Of a stretch of 8,807 bases of DNA, positions 1 through 6,712 are shown piece by piece. Origin of the DNA: Desulfobacteraceae bacterium (lineage in GTDB: Bacteria > Desulfobacterota > Desulfobacteria > Desulfobacterales > Desulfobacteraceae). The stretch spans positions 1 through 8,807 of the forward strand of contig DAOWDR010000683.1 in the NCBI GenBank assembly GCA_030638935.1, in the 5' to 3' direction. Position numbers and translations under genes: made by a program. Every line of letters begins with the position of its first letter. Within the stretch, counting starts at the first letter, position 1. Under the pieces are notes generated by a model that searched no databases, was not told the origin of the DNA, and saw nothing but the letters and a program-made list of their open reading frames with translations.

Positions 1-2
1 TG

Positions 3-833
3 GAAACATTGCCGGGAGGCGCAATGCGAGCGCTTGAGCGCATTTTGGTGAGCGGGGGACGGTTGCCGATGGAGGCACTCGAACGGCAGTTCGGGCCCTT
101 GCGCGAGATGGGCCCGGGGAAGAGAGACCGATTACAGCCCTGGAAAGAACCCGCCTCTCCCCTGGAGCTGCTCTGGTATCGAGGTCTTATGTCGAAGGCA
201 TTCGCCGATTCCGACAGTGGTCCGCAAGAATTTGGCTTCGTCCCTGACGATCTGTTGGACCGGATACCCGAAGTGAACGAGCCTGAAATTCGTGAATTGG
301 GAGGGCCCGTTCCTGCTCCGAAGCGCATTATCCAATCCAACAACTTTGCGGTGGACGACGCAACCACGATGCTCGCCGCTCATCGACGGGCGGGTTCGCT
401 GGATCGCGAATGGGTTGTTGATTTTCTCCGGCGGCCGGAATCGCTTGCCTTGATCGAAGGCCTGCTCGAAAGCGCTAATGTCCTTGGCTCTGCGGAGCAG
501 ATCCGGGATTTTCTCCACCTGCCATATGACAAAGCTATGGAGTTTCTCATTGAGGCTTGGAAGAACTCCACGAAGTGGAACGATCTCTCCCAGACGCCAG
601 ATATATCAAGCCCAACTGGGGACTGGCCAAACGATCCGCTTGCAGGCAGGCGCGCTGCGCTTGCCCTGCTCGACACCGTACCTTCCAACACCTGGTGGTC
701 TCTGCCTGGCTTTGTCGATTCGGTATATCAAGAGGATCCGGGATATTGCACGGGTGGCTTCCAAAGCATATCTTGTCCAGAGGGAAGAGATGGGGCATCC
801 ATTATTGAACAAGGGAGGGCAAAAATAAAATGA
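3..833 (+). CDS. Partial helicase-associated protein, Chloroflexota-like; C-terminal end chimeric
   Basis: The frame is open from the window edge, so the N-terminus is missing; the first possible start, TTG at 9, is probably not the true one. Recognisable stretches are GRLPMEALERQFGPLREMGPG, then SPLELLWYRGLMSKAF, a central FAVDDATTMLAAHRRAG, and later LIEAWKNSTKWNDL, WPNDPLAGRRAALALL and NTWWSLPGFVDSVYQEDPGY. From memory this series is typical of large uncharacterised proteins of Anaerolineae-like Chloroflexota annotated as helicase-associated; I cannot confirm this by search. The similarity I expect stops near 746. The last 28 or so residues, up to the stop at 831-833, are an out-of-frame reading of glyQ and overlap the glyS start, so they are not a natural C-terminus. 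The DNA is richer in G and C than everything downstream. Function is unknown; a nucleic-acid-related role would only be inferred from the family label. Confidence 0.55.
   Translation, partial: ETLPGGAMRALERILVSGGRLPMEALERQFGPLREMGPGKRDRLQPWKEPASPLELLWYRGLMSKAFADSDSGPQEFGFVPDDLLDRIPEVNEPEIRELGGPVPAPKRIIQSNNFAVDDATTMLAAHRRAGSLDREWVVDFLRRPESLALIEGLLESANVLGSAEQIRDFLHLPYDKAMEFLIEAWKNSTKWNDLSQTPDISSPTGDWPNDPLAGRRAALALLDTVPSNTWWSLPGFVDSVYQEDPGYCTGGFQSISCPEGRDGASIIEQGRAKIK
718..748. other. Junction between unrelated DNA segments
   Basis: To the left, the open frame with codons at 720, 723 and so on makes sense as the Chloroflexota-like protein up to about GY (741-746). To the right, the frame with codons at 721, 724 and so on makes sense as GlyQ from RYIKR onward. 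Base composition and protein affiliation both change here. Both readings look plausible across roughly 721-746, which suggests that the two source sequences shared a short near-identical stretch. A GGATCC site (734-739) lies inside the interval. Misassembly, chimeric clone or a real recombination could all produce this; the first two fit better with loss of an essential gene. Confidence 0.6.
721..828 (+). pseudogene. glyQ: 3' end of glyQ (glycyl-tRNA synthetase alpha subunit), truncated
   Basis: Reading from 721 gives 35 residues ending in TAA at 826-828, starting RYIKRIRDIARVASKAYLVQ and ending REEMGHPLLNKGGQK. This matches the C-terminal helix of bacterial GlyRS alpha subunits, which usually runs like RYI.RIR.LA...A.AY..QRE.MGFPLL. 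The glyS ATG follows one base after the stop, which is the usual glyQ-glyS operon arrangement. The rest of GlyQ, normally about 290-300 residues including the catalytic core, is absent. The in-frame sequence upstream of 721 does not resemble the T-E-R-Q type residues that normally precede this helix. The alpha subunit carries the aminoacylation active site and is essential where GlyRS is an alpha2beta2 enzyme. I therefore read this as an intact gene in the organism that has been cut by the junction in this sequence. Confidence 0.75.
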
Positions 834-2905
834 ACACACTTGTAATTGAAATCGGCTGTGAAGAGATTCCGGCAGGATATATTGTCCCGGCGCTTACGGC
901 ATTTAAAAATAATATTCTGGCAGCGCTTACCAAAGCCAGGATCGACCATGGAGAGGCAAAAATTTTGGGAACCCCCCGGCGCCTCACCCTTATGGTGGCT
1001 GATGTGGCCGATGGTCAGAACCCCAAGACCTCCACTCTGTCGGCGCCCCCCGAAAAAATGGGATTTGATGAAAACGGCAAACCCAGTATTGCGGCCCAAA
1101 AGTTTGCAGAAAAAGCAGGAATCGGTGTGGACAAGATCATTGTGGCCGATACAACCAAGGGCCGGTATTTGACTGCCGTGGTGGAAGAAAGCTGTGAGTC
1201 TTCTGCAGCCATCCTTGAAAATATGATGGCAAAGCAGATTCTTGCCATGCCCTTTCCCAAGAGCATGCGATGGGGAAGCCTTCCCATCAGTTTCGCAAGA
1301 CCCATTATCTCCCTTGTGGGGCTCTTGGGAAGCCGGGTGTTGGAATTTTCCATCGGTAATATCACCTCCTCCAATGAAATTTTTGGTCACAGCTTTATGA
1401 ACCCCGAACCCGTAAGGATTGAAACTGCTGATGACTATGAAGCATTGGTGGAATCAACCGGGGTGATTGTGGACATTGACAAAAGAAAGCAGATGCTTGT
1501 GGATGGTATCCAGGCCCTGGCAAAAGAACATGACAGCCAAATTTTAGATGATCCGGCCCTGGTGGATCTTGTGGCCAATCTGGTGGAATACCCCTATCCC
1601 GTGGTGGGACGCTTTGATGATGAGTTTCTCGAGGTTCCCGATGAAGTGCTGATCACGGCCATGCGGGAGCACCAGAAATATTTTGCCCTGGTGGATGAAA
1701 ATAACAGGCTCAAGCCCCTGTTCATTGCCGTAAACAACACAAAGGCAAGGGATATGAATCTGGTTGCCACCGGCCATGAAAAGGTATTGAGAGCACGGCT
1801 TTCCGATGCTAAATTTTTCTATAAAGCCGATTGCGAGTCCAGTCTGGACGCTTTTTCCGAAAAACTAAAGAAGGTCACATTTCAGGCAAAATTGGGATCG
1901 GTTTATGAAAAAACCCAGCGCATTGCAGTTCTGGTGGATTATCTGGCCCAAAGTTCCGCTTACCCGGACAAGGAAGCGCTGAAAACCAATTTGGCTCGGG
2001 CAGCCAAAATATGTAAGGCAGACCTTGTCAGCCAGGTGGTGATTGAGTTTACTAAACTTCAGGGCCTCATTGGCCGGGCCTATGCCATAAAATCCGGGGA
2101 AAACTCCGAGGTGGCCGATGCCATTGAACAGCATTACAGACCGGTCCAATCCAAGGGAAAACTGCCGGAAAATCCAACGGCCTCCCTTTTGGCCATTGCC
2201 GACAAACTGGACACCATCTGCGGCTGCTTTTCCGTTGATCTGATTCCCACGGGCGGGGCAGATCCTTATGCCCTGCGTCGTCTGGGTATTGGAATCATCC
2301 AGATCATGGCGGCGGAAAATTTTATCTTTTCCCTGACATCCCTCATTGAAAAGGGATTGGATGGATTTGTATCCGATCCGGCCAAAAAGAAGGATGTGGT
2401 CCAACAGGTAAAGAGGTTTCTTAAGAATCGAATGGTCAATATCATGACCGATCAGGGATTTTCAAAGGAAGCCGTGAATTCGGCTTTGGCCGCATCCTTT
2501 GATAATATTCCGGATGTGCGTCTGAGGGTCAAAGCCCTGGATGCCCTGAGAAAAGAGGCGGATTTTGAACCCCTTGCCGTCACCTTTAAGCGGGTGGAGA
2601 ACATCTTGAAAAAGGCCGGAGATATAAAGGTTTGGAACGTGGATATTGCCCTGTTCGAACATGCAGCGGAAACCAATCTGTTTGAGGCCTGTAAAGCAGT
2701 GGCATCAACGGTTGAATCCCTTATTGAAAAGGGGGACTACAATGGTGCCCTGAAAGAGATCGCCACCCTGAGGCCTAAGGTTGACAGCCTCTTTGATGAT
2801 GTGATGGTCTTTGCTGATGATGAGGCAGTCAAGAACAACAGGGTTGCCCTTTTAGCTCTTGTATCCGGCCTGTTTAGGAATATTGCGGATTTTTCAATGA
2901 TTTAG
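830..2905 (+). CDS. glyS: Glycyl-tRNA synthetase beta subunit
   Basis: This is the beta subunit of the alpha2beta2 glycyl-tRNA synthetase, which binds tRNA-Gly and supports charging by the alpha subunit in the cytoplasm. Its 691 residues are the usual family length. Visible landmarks are the N-terminal VIEIGCEEIPAGYIVPAL (residues 5-22), FARPIISLVGLLG (155-167), VPDEVLITAMREHQKYFAL (269-287), LRARLSDAKFFYKAD (320-334), the HD-like segment CKADLVSQVVIEFTKLQG (395-412), ADKLDT (457-462) and PTGGADPYALRR (473-484). The C-terminal third is the helical DALR-type anticodon-binding region. The start is ATG at 830 with a GGGAGG ribosome site at 813-818, one base after the glyQ stop. The gene looks intact. 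Without a complete glyQ in this sequence the enzyme could not be assembled from this locus as written. Confidence 0.97.
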   Translation: MNTLVIEIGCEEIPAGYIVPALTAFKNNILAALTKARIDHGEAKILGTPRRLTLMVADVADGQNPKTSTLSAPPEKMGFDENGKPSIAAQKFAEKAGIGVDKIIVADTTKGRYLTAVVEESCESSAAILENMMAKQILAMPFPKSMRWGSLPISFARPIISLVGLLGSRVLEFSIGNITSSNEIFGHSFMNPEPVRIETADDYEALVESTGVIVDIDKRKQMLVDGIQALAKEHDSQILDDPALVDLVANLVEYPYPVVGRFDDEFLEVPDEVLITAMREHQKYFALVDENNRLKPLFIAVNNTKARDMNLVATGHEKVLRARLSDAKFFYKADCESSLDAFSEKLKKVTFQAKLGSVYEKTQRIAVLVDYLAQSSAYPDKEALKTNLARAAKICKADLVSQVVIEFTKLQGLIGRAYAIKSGENSEVADAIEQHYRPVQSKGKLPENPTASLLAIADKLDTICGCFSVDLIPTGGADPYALRRLGIGIIQIMAAENFIFSLTSLIEKGLDGFVSDPAKKKDVVQQVKRFLKNRMVNIMTDQGFSKEAVNSALAASFDNIPDVRLRVKALDALRKEADFEPLAVTFKRVENILKKAGDIKVWNVDIALFEHAAETNLFEACKAVASTVESLIEKGDYNGALKEIATLRPKVDSLFDDVMVFADDEAVKNNRVALLALVSGLFRNIADFSMI

Positions 2906-2911
2906 GCCCGG

Positions 2912-2943
2912 TTTAAGTAAAATGATTTAAACAAACTTATAAT
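2912..2943 (+). promoter_or_regulatory. Possible weak sigma70-type promoter in the glyS-downstream spacer
   Basis: The 75-base spacer after glyS is AT-rich and contains an exact TATAAT at 2938-2943, 37 bases before the next start codon. The best upstream hexamers (TTTAAG at 2912, TTAAGT at 2913) match TTGACA at only three positions with 19-20 base spacing, so the -35 is poor. A short inverted repeat, GTTTAA (2911-2916) with TTAAAC (2927-2932), lies in the same stretch. An internal promoter is possible; chance occurrence in AT-rich DNA is equally likely. Confidence 0.3.
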
Positions 2944-2980
2944 AAGAATTAAGTTAAAAAACATAAGAAAGGAAGTATTT

Positions 2981-3238
2981 ATGGCAGGTTATGATCCTGA
3001 AAAGGACAAAATGGTAAAAGAGTGGAAGAATGAAGAAACAGGACTTTTGATCTCCATCCAGCAGTATGGAGAGGGAGAGCCCAAGGTCCAGATAGGGCCC
3101 AGAATTCTTAAGAAAAAGGACGGCTCCGACAGAGCCCCTTCCAAGGCAGGCCGACTTTCCGTTGAAGACATCATGTGGATCTATGAAATTATTGATGAGG
3201 TAAAGGATGAATTATCCGACATGGTCGGACCTGAATAA
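2981..3238 (+). CDS. Small PC4/YdbC-like putative nucleic-acid-binding protein
   Basis: This is an 85-residue soluble protein with no signal peptide or membrane segment. A charged N-terminus leads into GLLISIQQYGEGEPKVQIGP (21-40), a lysine-rich loop (KKKDGSDR, 44-51), then KAGRLSVEDIMWIYEIIDEV (55-74) and an acidic tail. The order beta strands, basic loop, K-x-G-x-x-L turn and final helix resembles the PC4 / YdbC single-stranded-DNA-binding fold, in which a strand pair is followed by a K-G-I-S-L type turn and one helix. That assignment is from pattern memory and is tentative; the safe call is a conserved hypothetical protein. The start is ATG at 2981 with GGAAG (2971-2975) as ribosome site. 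Its 3' end overlaps the following phosphorylase gene by 32 bases, so translation of the two is probably coupled. Confidence 0.8.
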   Translation: MAGYDPEKDKMVKEWKNEETGLLISIQQYGEGEPKVQIGPRILKKKDGSDRAPSKAGRLSVEDIMWIYEIIDEVKDELSDMVGPE

Positions 3239-3962
3239 TGAATCCATTGTACCTCCTTTAGGTGCCAGACGCGCTCCGGATATCGGACCGGTTGCTGTTT
3301 TAGTCAGCACGGAACCCGATATCCGGTATTTGCGGGCAACACTTCCAAAACCAAAAATTCAAGCTTTTTTCATGGGTACCCTTATGACACCGGAAAAGGG
3401 ATTTTCCATTGCAGGCCCCTATATTGGTGCTCCCTATGGGGTGATGCTGCTGGAGTCTCTAATTGCCAGGGGGGCCAGGGATATCATTGTGCTGGGATGG
3501 TGCGGAGCCGTTACCCCTGGTCTTTCCTGCGGGGATTTAATTATTCCGGATCATGCTATTGCAGATGAGGGAACCTCCTGTAACTACAAGGTGTTGGATC
3601 CTGATTTGCCCTGTTCCAGGCCGGATAAAAATTTGTCAGACCGACTTTCTGAACATTTGACTGCCAAGGGAGTGAAATTTCACCGCCGCCCCATCTGGAC
3701 CACGGATGCCATTTATCGGGAAACCCCCCAAAAGGTGGCCTGGTTCAGGGAGAAGGGGGCCCACGCAGTTGAAATGGAATGTTCCGCCCTGTTTGCTGTT
3801 GCGGAATATAGAAAGGTGAATATCACTGCCCTGCTGGTTGTGTCGGATTCCCTGGCTTCCGGCTCCGGGGACTGGGATCCCGGGTTTCGAAAAAAAACCT
3901 TTAAAGCGGCAAGGAAATCAGCCTGTAAATCAGTGCTGAGCTTTGCCGGGAAACTTTTGTGA
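3207..3962 (+). CDS. Nucleoside phosphorylase (PNP/uridine phosphorylase family)
   Basis: Enzymes of this family cleave nucleosides with phosphate to free base and (deoxy)ribose-1-phosphate in cytoplasmic salvage. The 251 residues are the normal size for the PNP_UDP_1 fold. Key segments are IIVLGWCGAVTPGLSCGDLI (93-112), the glycine-rich phosphate/ribose region, then DEGTS (120-124), WTTDAIYRE (164-172), VEMECSALFAVA (188-199), the ribose-binding M-E motif, and VVSDS (211-215), whose Asp214 sits where hexameric family members have the catalytic Asp. The base cannot be predicted from sequence alone; the M-E-C-S-A-L pattern is nearer to uridine phosphorylase-like members than to classical DeoD. 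The start at 3207 lies within the upstream gene and has GAGG at 3197-3200, six bases before; no other ATG precedes the conserved region. The stop TGA overlaps the ligA GTG start (GTGA at 3959-3962). Confidence 0.88.
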   Translation: MNYPTWSDLNNESIVPPLGARRAPDIGPVAVLVSTEPDIRYLRATLPKPKIQAFFMGTLMTPEKGFSIAGPYIGAPYGVMLLESLIARGARDIIVLGWCGAVTPGLSCGDLIIPDHAIADEGTSCNYKVLDPDLPCSRPDKNLSDRLSEHLTAKGVKFHRRPIWTTDAIYRETPQKVAWFREKGAHAVEMECSALFAVAEYRKVNITALLVVSDSLASGSGDWDPGFRKKTFKAARKSACKSVLSFAGKLL

Positions 3963-5980
3963 AAATGGACCATAGTCTGAAAGAGGAAGCCAAAAGGCTT
4001 CAAAAAGAACTCACCGAGCACAGCCGTCGTTACCATGTTTTGGATGAACCAATTATCACCGATAGCGAATATGACAGGCTGCTCAAACGTTTGGTGGAAA
4101 TAGAAAGTCAATATCCTGAGTTGTCGGTTGCAGATTCCCCAACAAAGCGGGTGGGAGCCCCGCCCCTTGATGCCTTTGAATCAGCCCCCCATTCCATTCC
4201 CATGCTCAGCCTGGACAATGCCTTTGAAGATGATGATGTCCATTGGTTTCATGAAAGAAACATCAAAAATTTAGACGTTAATAAAATTCTTTACACGGCA
4301 GAACCCAAGCTGGACGGGGTGGCCGTGGAGCTGACCTATGAAAATGGAATTCTTACCCGTGCCACCACCAGGGGAGACGGCATCAAAGGGGAGGTGATCA
4401 CCGAAAATGTCAGGACTATAGGTTCCATTCCCCTCAGGCTGAATACAGAACAAAACCCTGTTCCGGCTCTCCTGGAAGTTCGGGGTGAGATCATCATCAT
4501 GCAAAAGGATTTTGAAGGTCTCAACAAGAGACGGCTGGGTAAAGGGGAGGCTGAATTTGCAAATCCCAGGAATGCGGCTGCCGGCTCATTAAGGCAATTG
4601 GATTCCAGGGTGACCGCCACACGGCCCCTGACGATTTTTGTCTATGGGGTAGGCATGGTAAAGGGAATGGCATTTGAAACCCAGGCTCAAATGCTTGCCG
4701 TCTTGAAAACCTTTGGTTTTCCCGTGAACAAACATATCCAAACCGGTATTTCCATCAAAGAAGTTTTAAGCTTCTATAAAAAATTGGCCGAGATCCGGCC
4801 GGATCTTGAGTATGAAATTGACGGTATGGTGATTAAGGTGGATCGTCTTGACATGCAGCAGGCCCTGGGAGAAAAAATTAAAAGTCCCAGGTGGGCCATT
4901 GCCTATAAATTTCCCGCTGTCCAGGAAACCACCACTATTCTGGATATCATTGTCCAGGTGGGGCGAACCGGTACCCTGACCCCTGTGGCATTGCTGGAAC
5001 CTACAAAGGTTGGCGGTGTTATTGTGTCCCGGGCTACCCTGCACAATGCCGATGAAATCAAGCGAAAGGATATCCGGGTGGGGGACAGGGCCCTTATCGT
5101 GAGGGCGGGGGACGTGATTCCCAAGGTGGTTAAGATTATAAAATCCCAGCGCAAAGGGAATGAGCTTGTCTTTGAGATGCCGGACAGATGTCCTGTTTGC
5201 AACAGCCAGGTGCGAAGAGTTGCAGATGAGGCCGCCATAAAATGTATTAATATTTCCTGCCAGGCACAGCTTACCCAGCGGATTAAACATTTTGTGTCCA
5301 AAAAAGGGTTTGACATGGAGGGGCTGGGGAAAAAAATTGTGGACCAGCTGGTCAATGAAGGACTGGTAACCTCTTTTGCCGATCTTTTCACCCTTGACAA
5401 GGATTGTCTGGAAAAACTGGACCGCCAGGCTGAAAAGTCTGTTGCCAACCTGGTAAAAGCCATTGAGGAATCAAAGAAAATATCTTTTTCCCGTTTTTTA
5501 TTTGCCCTGGGTATTGATCACACAGGTGAAAATGCGGCCAGACTTCTGGCCCTGGAATTTGATACCCTGGAGAATCTCATGGCGGCAGACAAAGAAATTA
5601 TTGAAAACATACACGGAATGGGGGAAAAAACAGCCGGCTCCGTGATCCGGTTTTTTGGAAACAGGGAAAATAAAAATATTATCCACCAGATTCTGGAAGC
5701 CGGGGTGAGGATCGAAAATGACCTTTTTGCCAGGGAAACAGAATCAAACCATGCTTTTTCAGGCAAGACCCTTGTGCTCACCGGCACCCTTGAGACCCTG
5801 AAGCGGACCGAGGTTAAAAAACGCCTTGAAGCCCTGGGGGCCAAGGTCACCTCAAGCGTGTCAGCAAAAACTAATTTTCTGGTTGCAGGCAGGGATGCCG
5901 GATCTAAACTAAAAAAAGCCGTAAATCTTGGGGTTACAGTTCTTGATGAAAACGATCTTATTGAGATGATCCATGATTGA
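3959..5980 (+). CDS. ligA: NAD-dependent DNA ligase LigA
   Basis: LigA seals nicks during replication and repair using NAD+, releasing NMN and AMP. The 673 residues carry the full bacterial architecture. The N-terminal Ia domain has HSRRYHVLDEPIITDSEYD (21-39), which binds the NMN half. The adenylation domain has Lys117 in EPKLDG (115-120) as the AMP acceptor, with EIDGMVIKV (286-294) and the WAIAYKFP motif (312-319). The OB domain carries VQVGRTGTLTPVA (332-344). The zinc finger has four cysteines, C411, C414, C429 and C434. Helix-hairpin-helix repeats lie around 445-590, and a C-terminal BRCT domain (about 597-673) has the usual GKTLVLTGTL. All catalytic residues are present. The start is either GTG 3959 (GGGA at 3948-3951) or ATG 3965, two codons downstream. 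I keep GTG because its spacing to the ribosome site is better and it gives a 4-base overlap with the phosphorylase. The 3' end overlaps the exporter gene by 8 bases. Confidence 0.97.
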   Translation: MKMDHSLKEEAKRLQKELTEHSRRYHVLDEPIITDSEYDRLLKRLVEIESQYPELSVADSPTKRVGAPPLDAFESAPHSIPMLSLDNAFEDDDVHWFHERNIKNLDVNKILYTAEPKLDGVAVELTYENGILTRATTRGDGIKGEVITENVRTIGSIPLRLNTEQNPVPALLEVRGEIIIMQKDFEGLNKRRLGKGEAEFANPRNAAAGSLRQLDSRVTATRPLTIFVYGVGMVKGMAFETQAQMLAVLKTFGFPVNKHIQTGISIKEVLSFYKKLAEIRPDLEYEIDGMVIKVDRLDMQQALGEKIKSPRWAIAYKFPAVQETTTILDIIVQVGRTGTLTPVALLEPTKVGGVIVSRATLHNADEIKRKDIRVGDRALIVRAGDVIPKVVKIIKSQRKGNELVFEMPDRCPVCNSQVRRVADEAAIKCINISCQAQLTQRIKHFVSKKGFDMEGLGKKIVDQLVNEGLVTSFADLFTLDKDCLEKLDRQAEKSVANLVKAIEESKKISFSRFLFALGIDHTGENAARLLALEFDTLENLMAADKEIIENIHGMGEKTAGSVIRFFGNRENKNIIHQILEAGVRIENDLFARETESNHAFSGKTLVLTGTLETLKRTEVKKRLEALGAKVTSSVSAKTNFLVAGRDAGSKLKKAVNLGVTVLDENDLIEMIHD

Positions 5981-6596
5981 ACCGGCAGTTTTAACCCTGT
6001 TTATCCCCACATTTTTTGTGGTTTCCATCACCCCGGGGATGTGCATGACCATGGCCCTTACCATGGGCATGACCATTGGGGTTAAGAAAACTTTTTATAT
6101 GATGTGGGGGGAGCTTTTAGGGGTTGCCCTGGTCTCAATTGCAGCCGTCTGCGGTGTGGCGGCCATCATGCTTAGATATCCCTCCCTGTTTCTTTTATTA
6201 AAATATATGGGTGGAGCATATCTTGTCTATCTGGGGATACAGATGATCCGCTCCAGGGAGGGGTTATCACTGGAATCCAGCAGTTTGCACATAGTGAATA
6301 TCAGTCCCAAAACCCTAATGGCCCAGGGGTTTGTCACGGCCATTGCCAATCCAAAGGGCTGGGCCTTCATGATTTCCCTGCTGCCTCCCTTTATTTCATC
6401 TACTAAACCTTTTTTGCCCCAGATCATTATACTGGTTTTCATTATTCTGACCACTGAGTTTTTCTGCCTGGTGCTTTACTCAAACGGCGGCAGGGTTCTG
6501 ACCCGGTTCCTTGAAAAACAGGGAAATTTACGATTGATGAACAGGATATCCGGCCTGCTCATGGCCGGGGTGGGAATCTGGCTGGCATTTGGTTAG
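5973..6596 (+). CDS. LysE/RhtB-family amino-acid exporter
   Basis: This is a 207-residue inner-membrane protein with about six hydrophobic segments, the normal LysE/RhtB size and topology. Family marks are the first helix ending in VVSITPGMCMTMALTMGMTIG (16-36), including the PGMCM variant of the usual P-G-P motif; the LLLKYMGGAYLVYLGIQMIR helix (74-93); and IANPKGWAFMISLLPPFI (124-141), with the typical N-P-K at the start of the fourth or fifth helix. Members export amino acids, homoserine lactones or related small molecules; the substrate cannot be told from sequence. The ATG at 5973 lies inside the ligA 3' end with an 8-base overlap, so it is probably translated from the same message. No clear terminator follows. 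Confidence 0.9.
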   Translation: MIEPAVLTLFIPTFFVVSITPGMCMTMALTMGMTIGVKKTFYMMWGELLGVALVSIAAVCGVAAIMLRYPSLFLLLKYMGGAYLVYLGIQMIRSREGLSLESSSLHIVNISPKTLMAQGFVTAIANPKGWAFMISLLPPFISSTKPFLPQIIILVFIILTTEFFCLVLYSNGGRVLTRFLEKQGNLRLMNRISGLLMAGVGIWLAFG

Positions 6597-6601
6597 ATTA
6601 T

Positions 6602-6629
6602 TTGTTTGTACAGTCCCTTAATCTATAGT
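6602..6629 (+). promoter_or_regulatory. Possible sigma70-type promoter for the response regulator gene
   Basis: TTGTTT (6602-6607) and TATAGT (6624-6629, five of six bases of TATAAT) are separated by 16 bases in the 116-base spacer before the regulator. A start of transcription near 6636 would lie at the edge of the palindrome at 6635-6653. The -35 match is only three bases, so this is a tentative call. Confidence 0.35.
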
Positions 6630-6634
6630 ATGGT

Positions 6635-6653
6635 TGATTTTATTGTAAAATCA
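6635..6653. repeat. Perfect palindrome upstream of the regulator gene (possible operator)
   Basis: TGATTTTA, a 3-base centre TTG, then TAAAATCA: eight paired bases on each side. It lies 60 bases before the GTG start of the regulator and just downstream of the possible -10. It lacks the GC stem and T-run expected of an intrinsic terminator, so a protein-binding site is the more natural reading. It contains the ATTGTAAA string that recurs in the spacer on the other side of the regulator. Confidence 0.45.
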
Positions 6654-6712
6654 GATTTCAGAAATTTATCAAAACCAAAGTAAAAACTATTAATTGTCCC
6701 TGAGCTGTTAAA

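Noticed and set aside
478..720. Upstream part of the open frame that ends with the glyQ tail
   Set aside because: Before 721 this frame is a shadow of the left-hand protein; its residues bear no resemblance to GlyQ.
734..739. GGATCC as firm proof of a cloning junction
   Set aside because: A single six-base site can occur by chance and the library method is unknown; kept only as one option for the chimera.
728..1390. Long minus-strand open frame opposite the start of glyS
   Set aside because: It lies antisense to clear glyS coding sequence and spans the junction; its product is rich in His, Cys and Gly with no family character, as expected of a shadow frame.
1865..2404. 179-codon minus-strand open frame inside glyS
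   Set aside because: It is fully antisense to conserved GlyS motifs (HD-like segment and PTGGADPYALRR) and lacks a ribosome site or family resemblance.
2911..2932. Inverted repeat GTTTAA/TTAAAC after glyS as a terminator
   Set aside because: Six A-T rich pairs with a 10-base loop and no following T-run; too weak to call a terminator.
4766..5463. Two long minus-strand open frames inside ligA
   Set aside because: Both are antisense to the conserved OB, zinc-finger and HhH regions of LigA and overlap each other; composition-driven shadows.
3965..5980. Alternative ATG start for ligA at 3965
   Set aside because: It would differ by only two residues; GTG 3959 has better spacing to GGGA and overlaps the upstream stop. 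It cannot be excluded.
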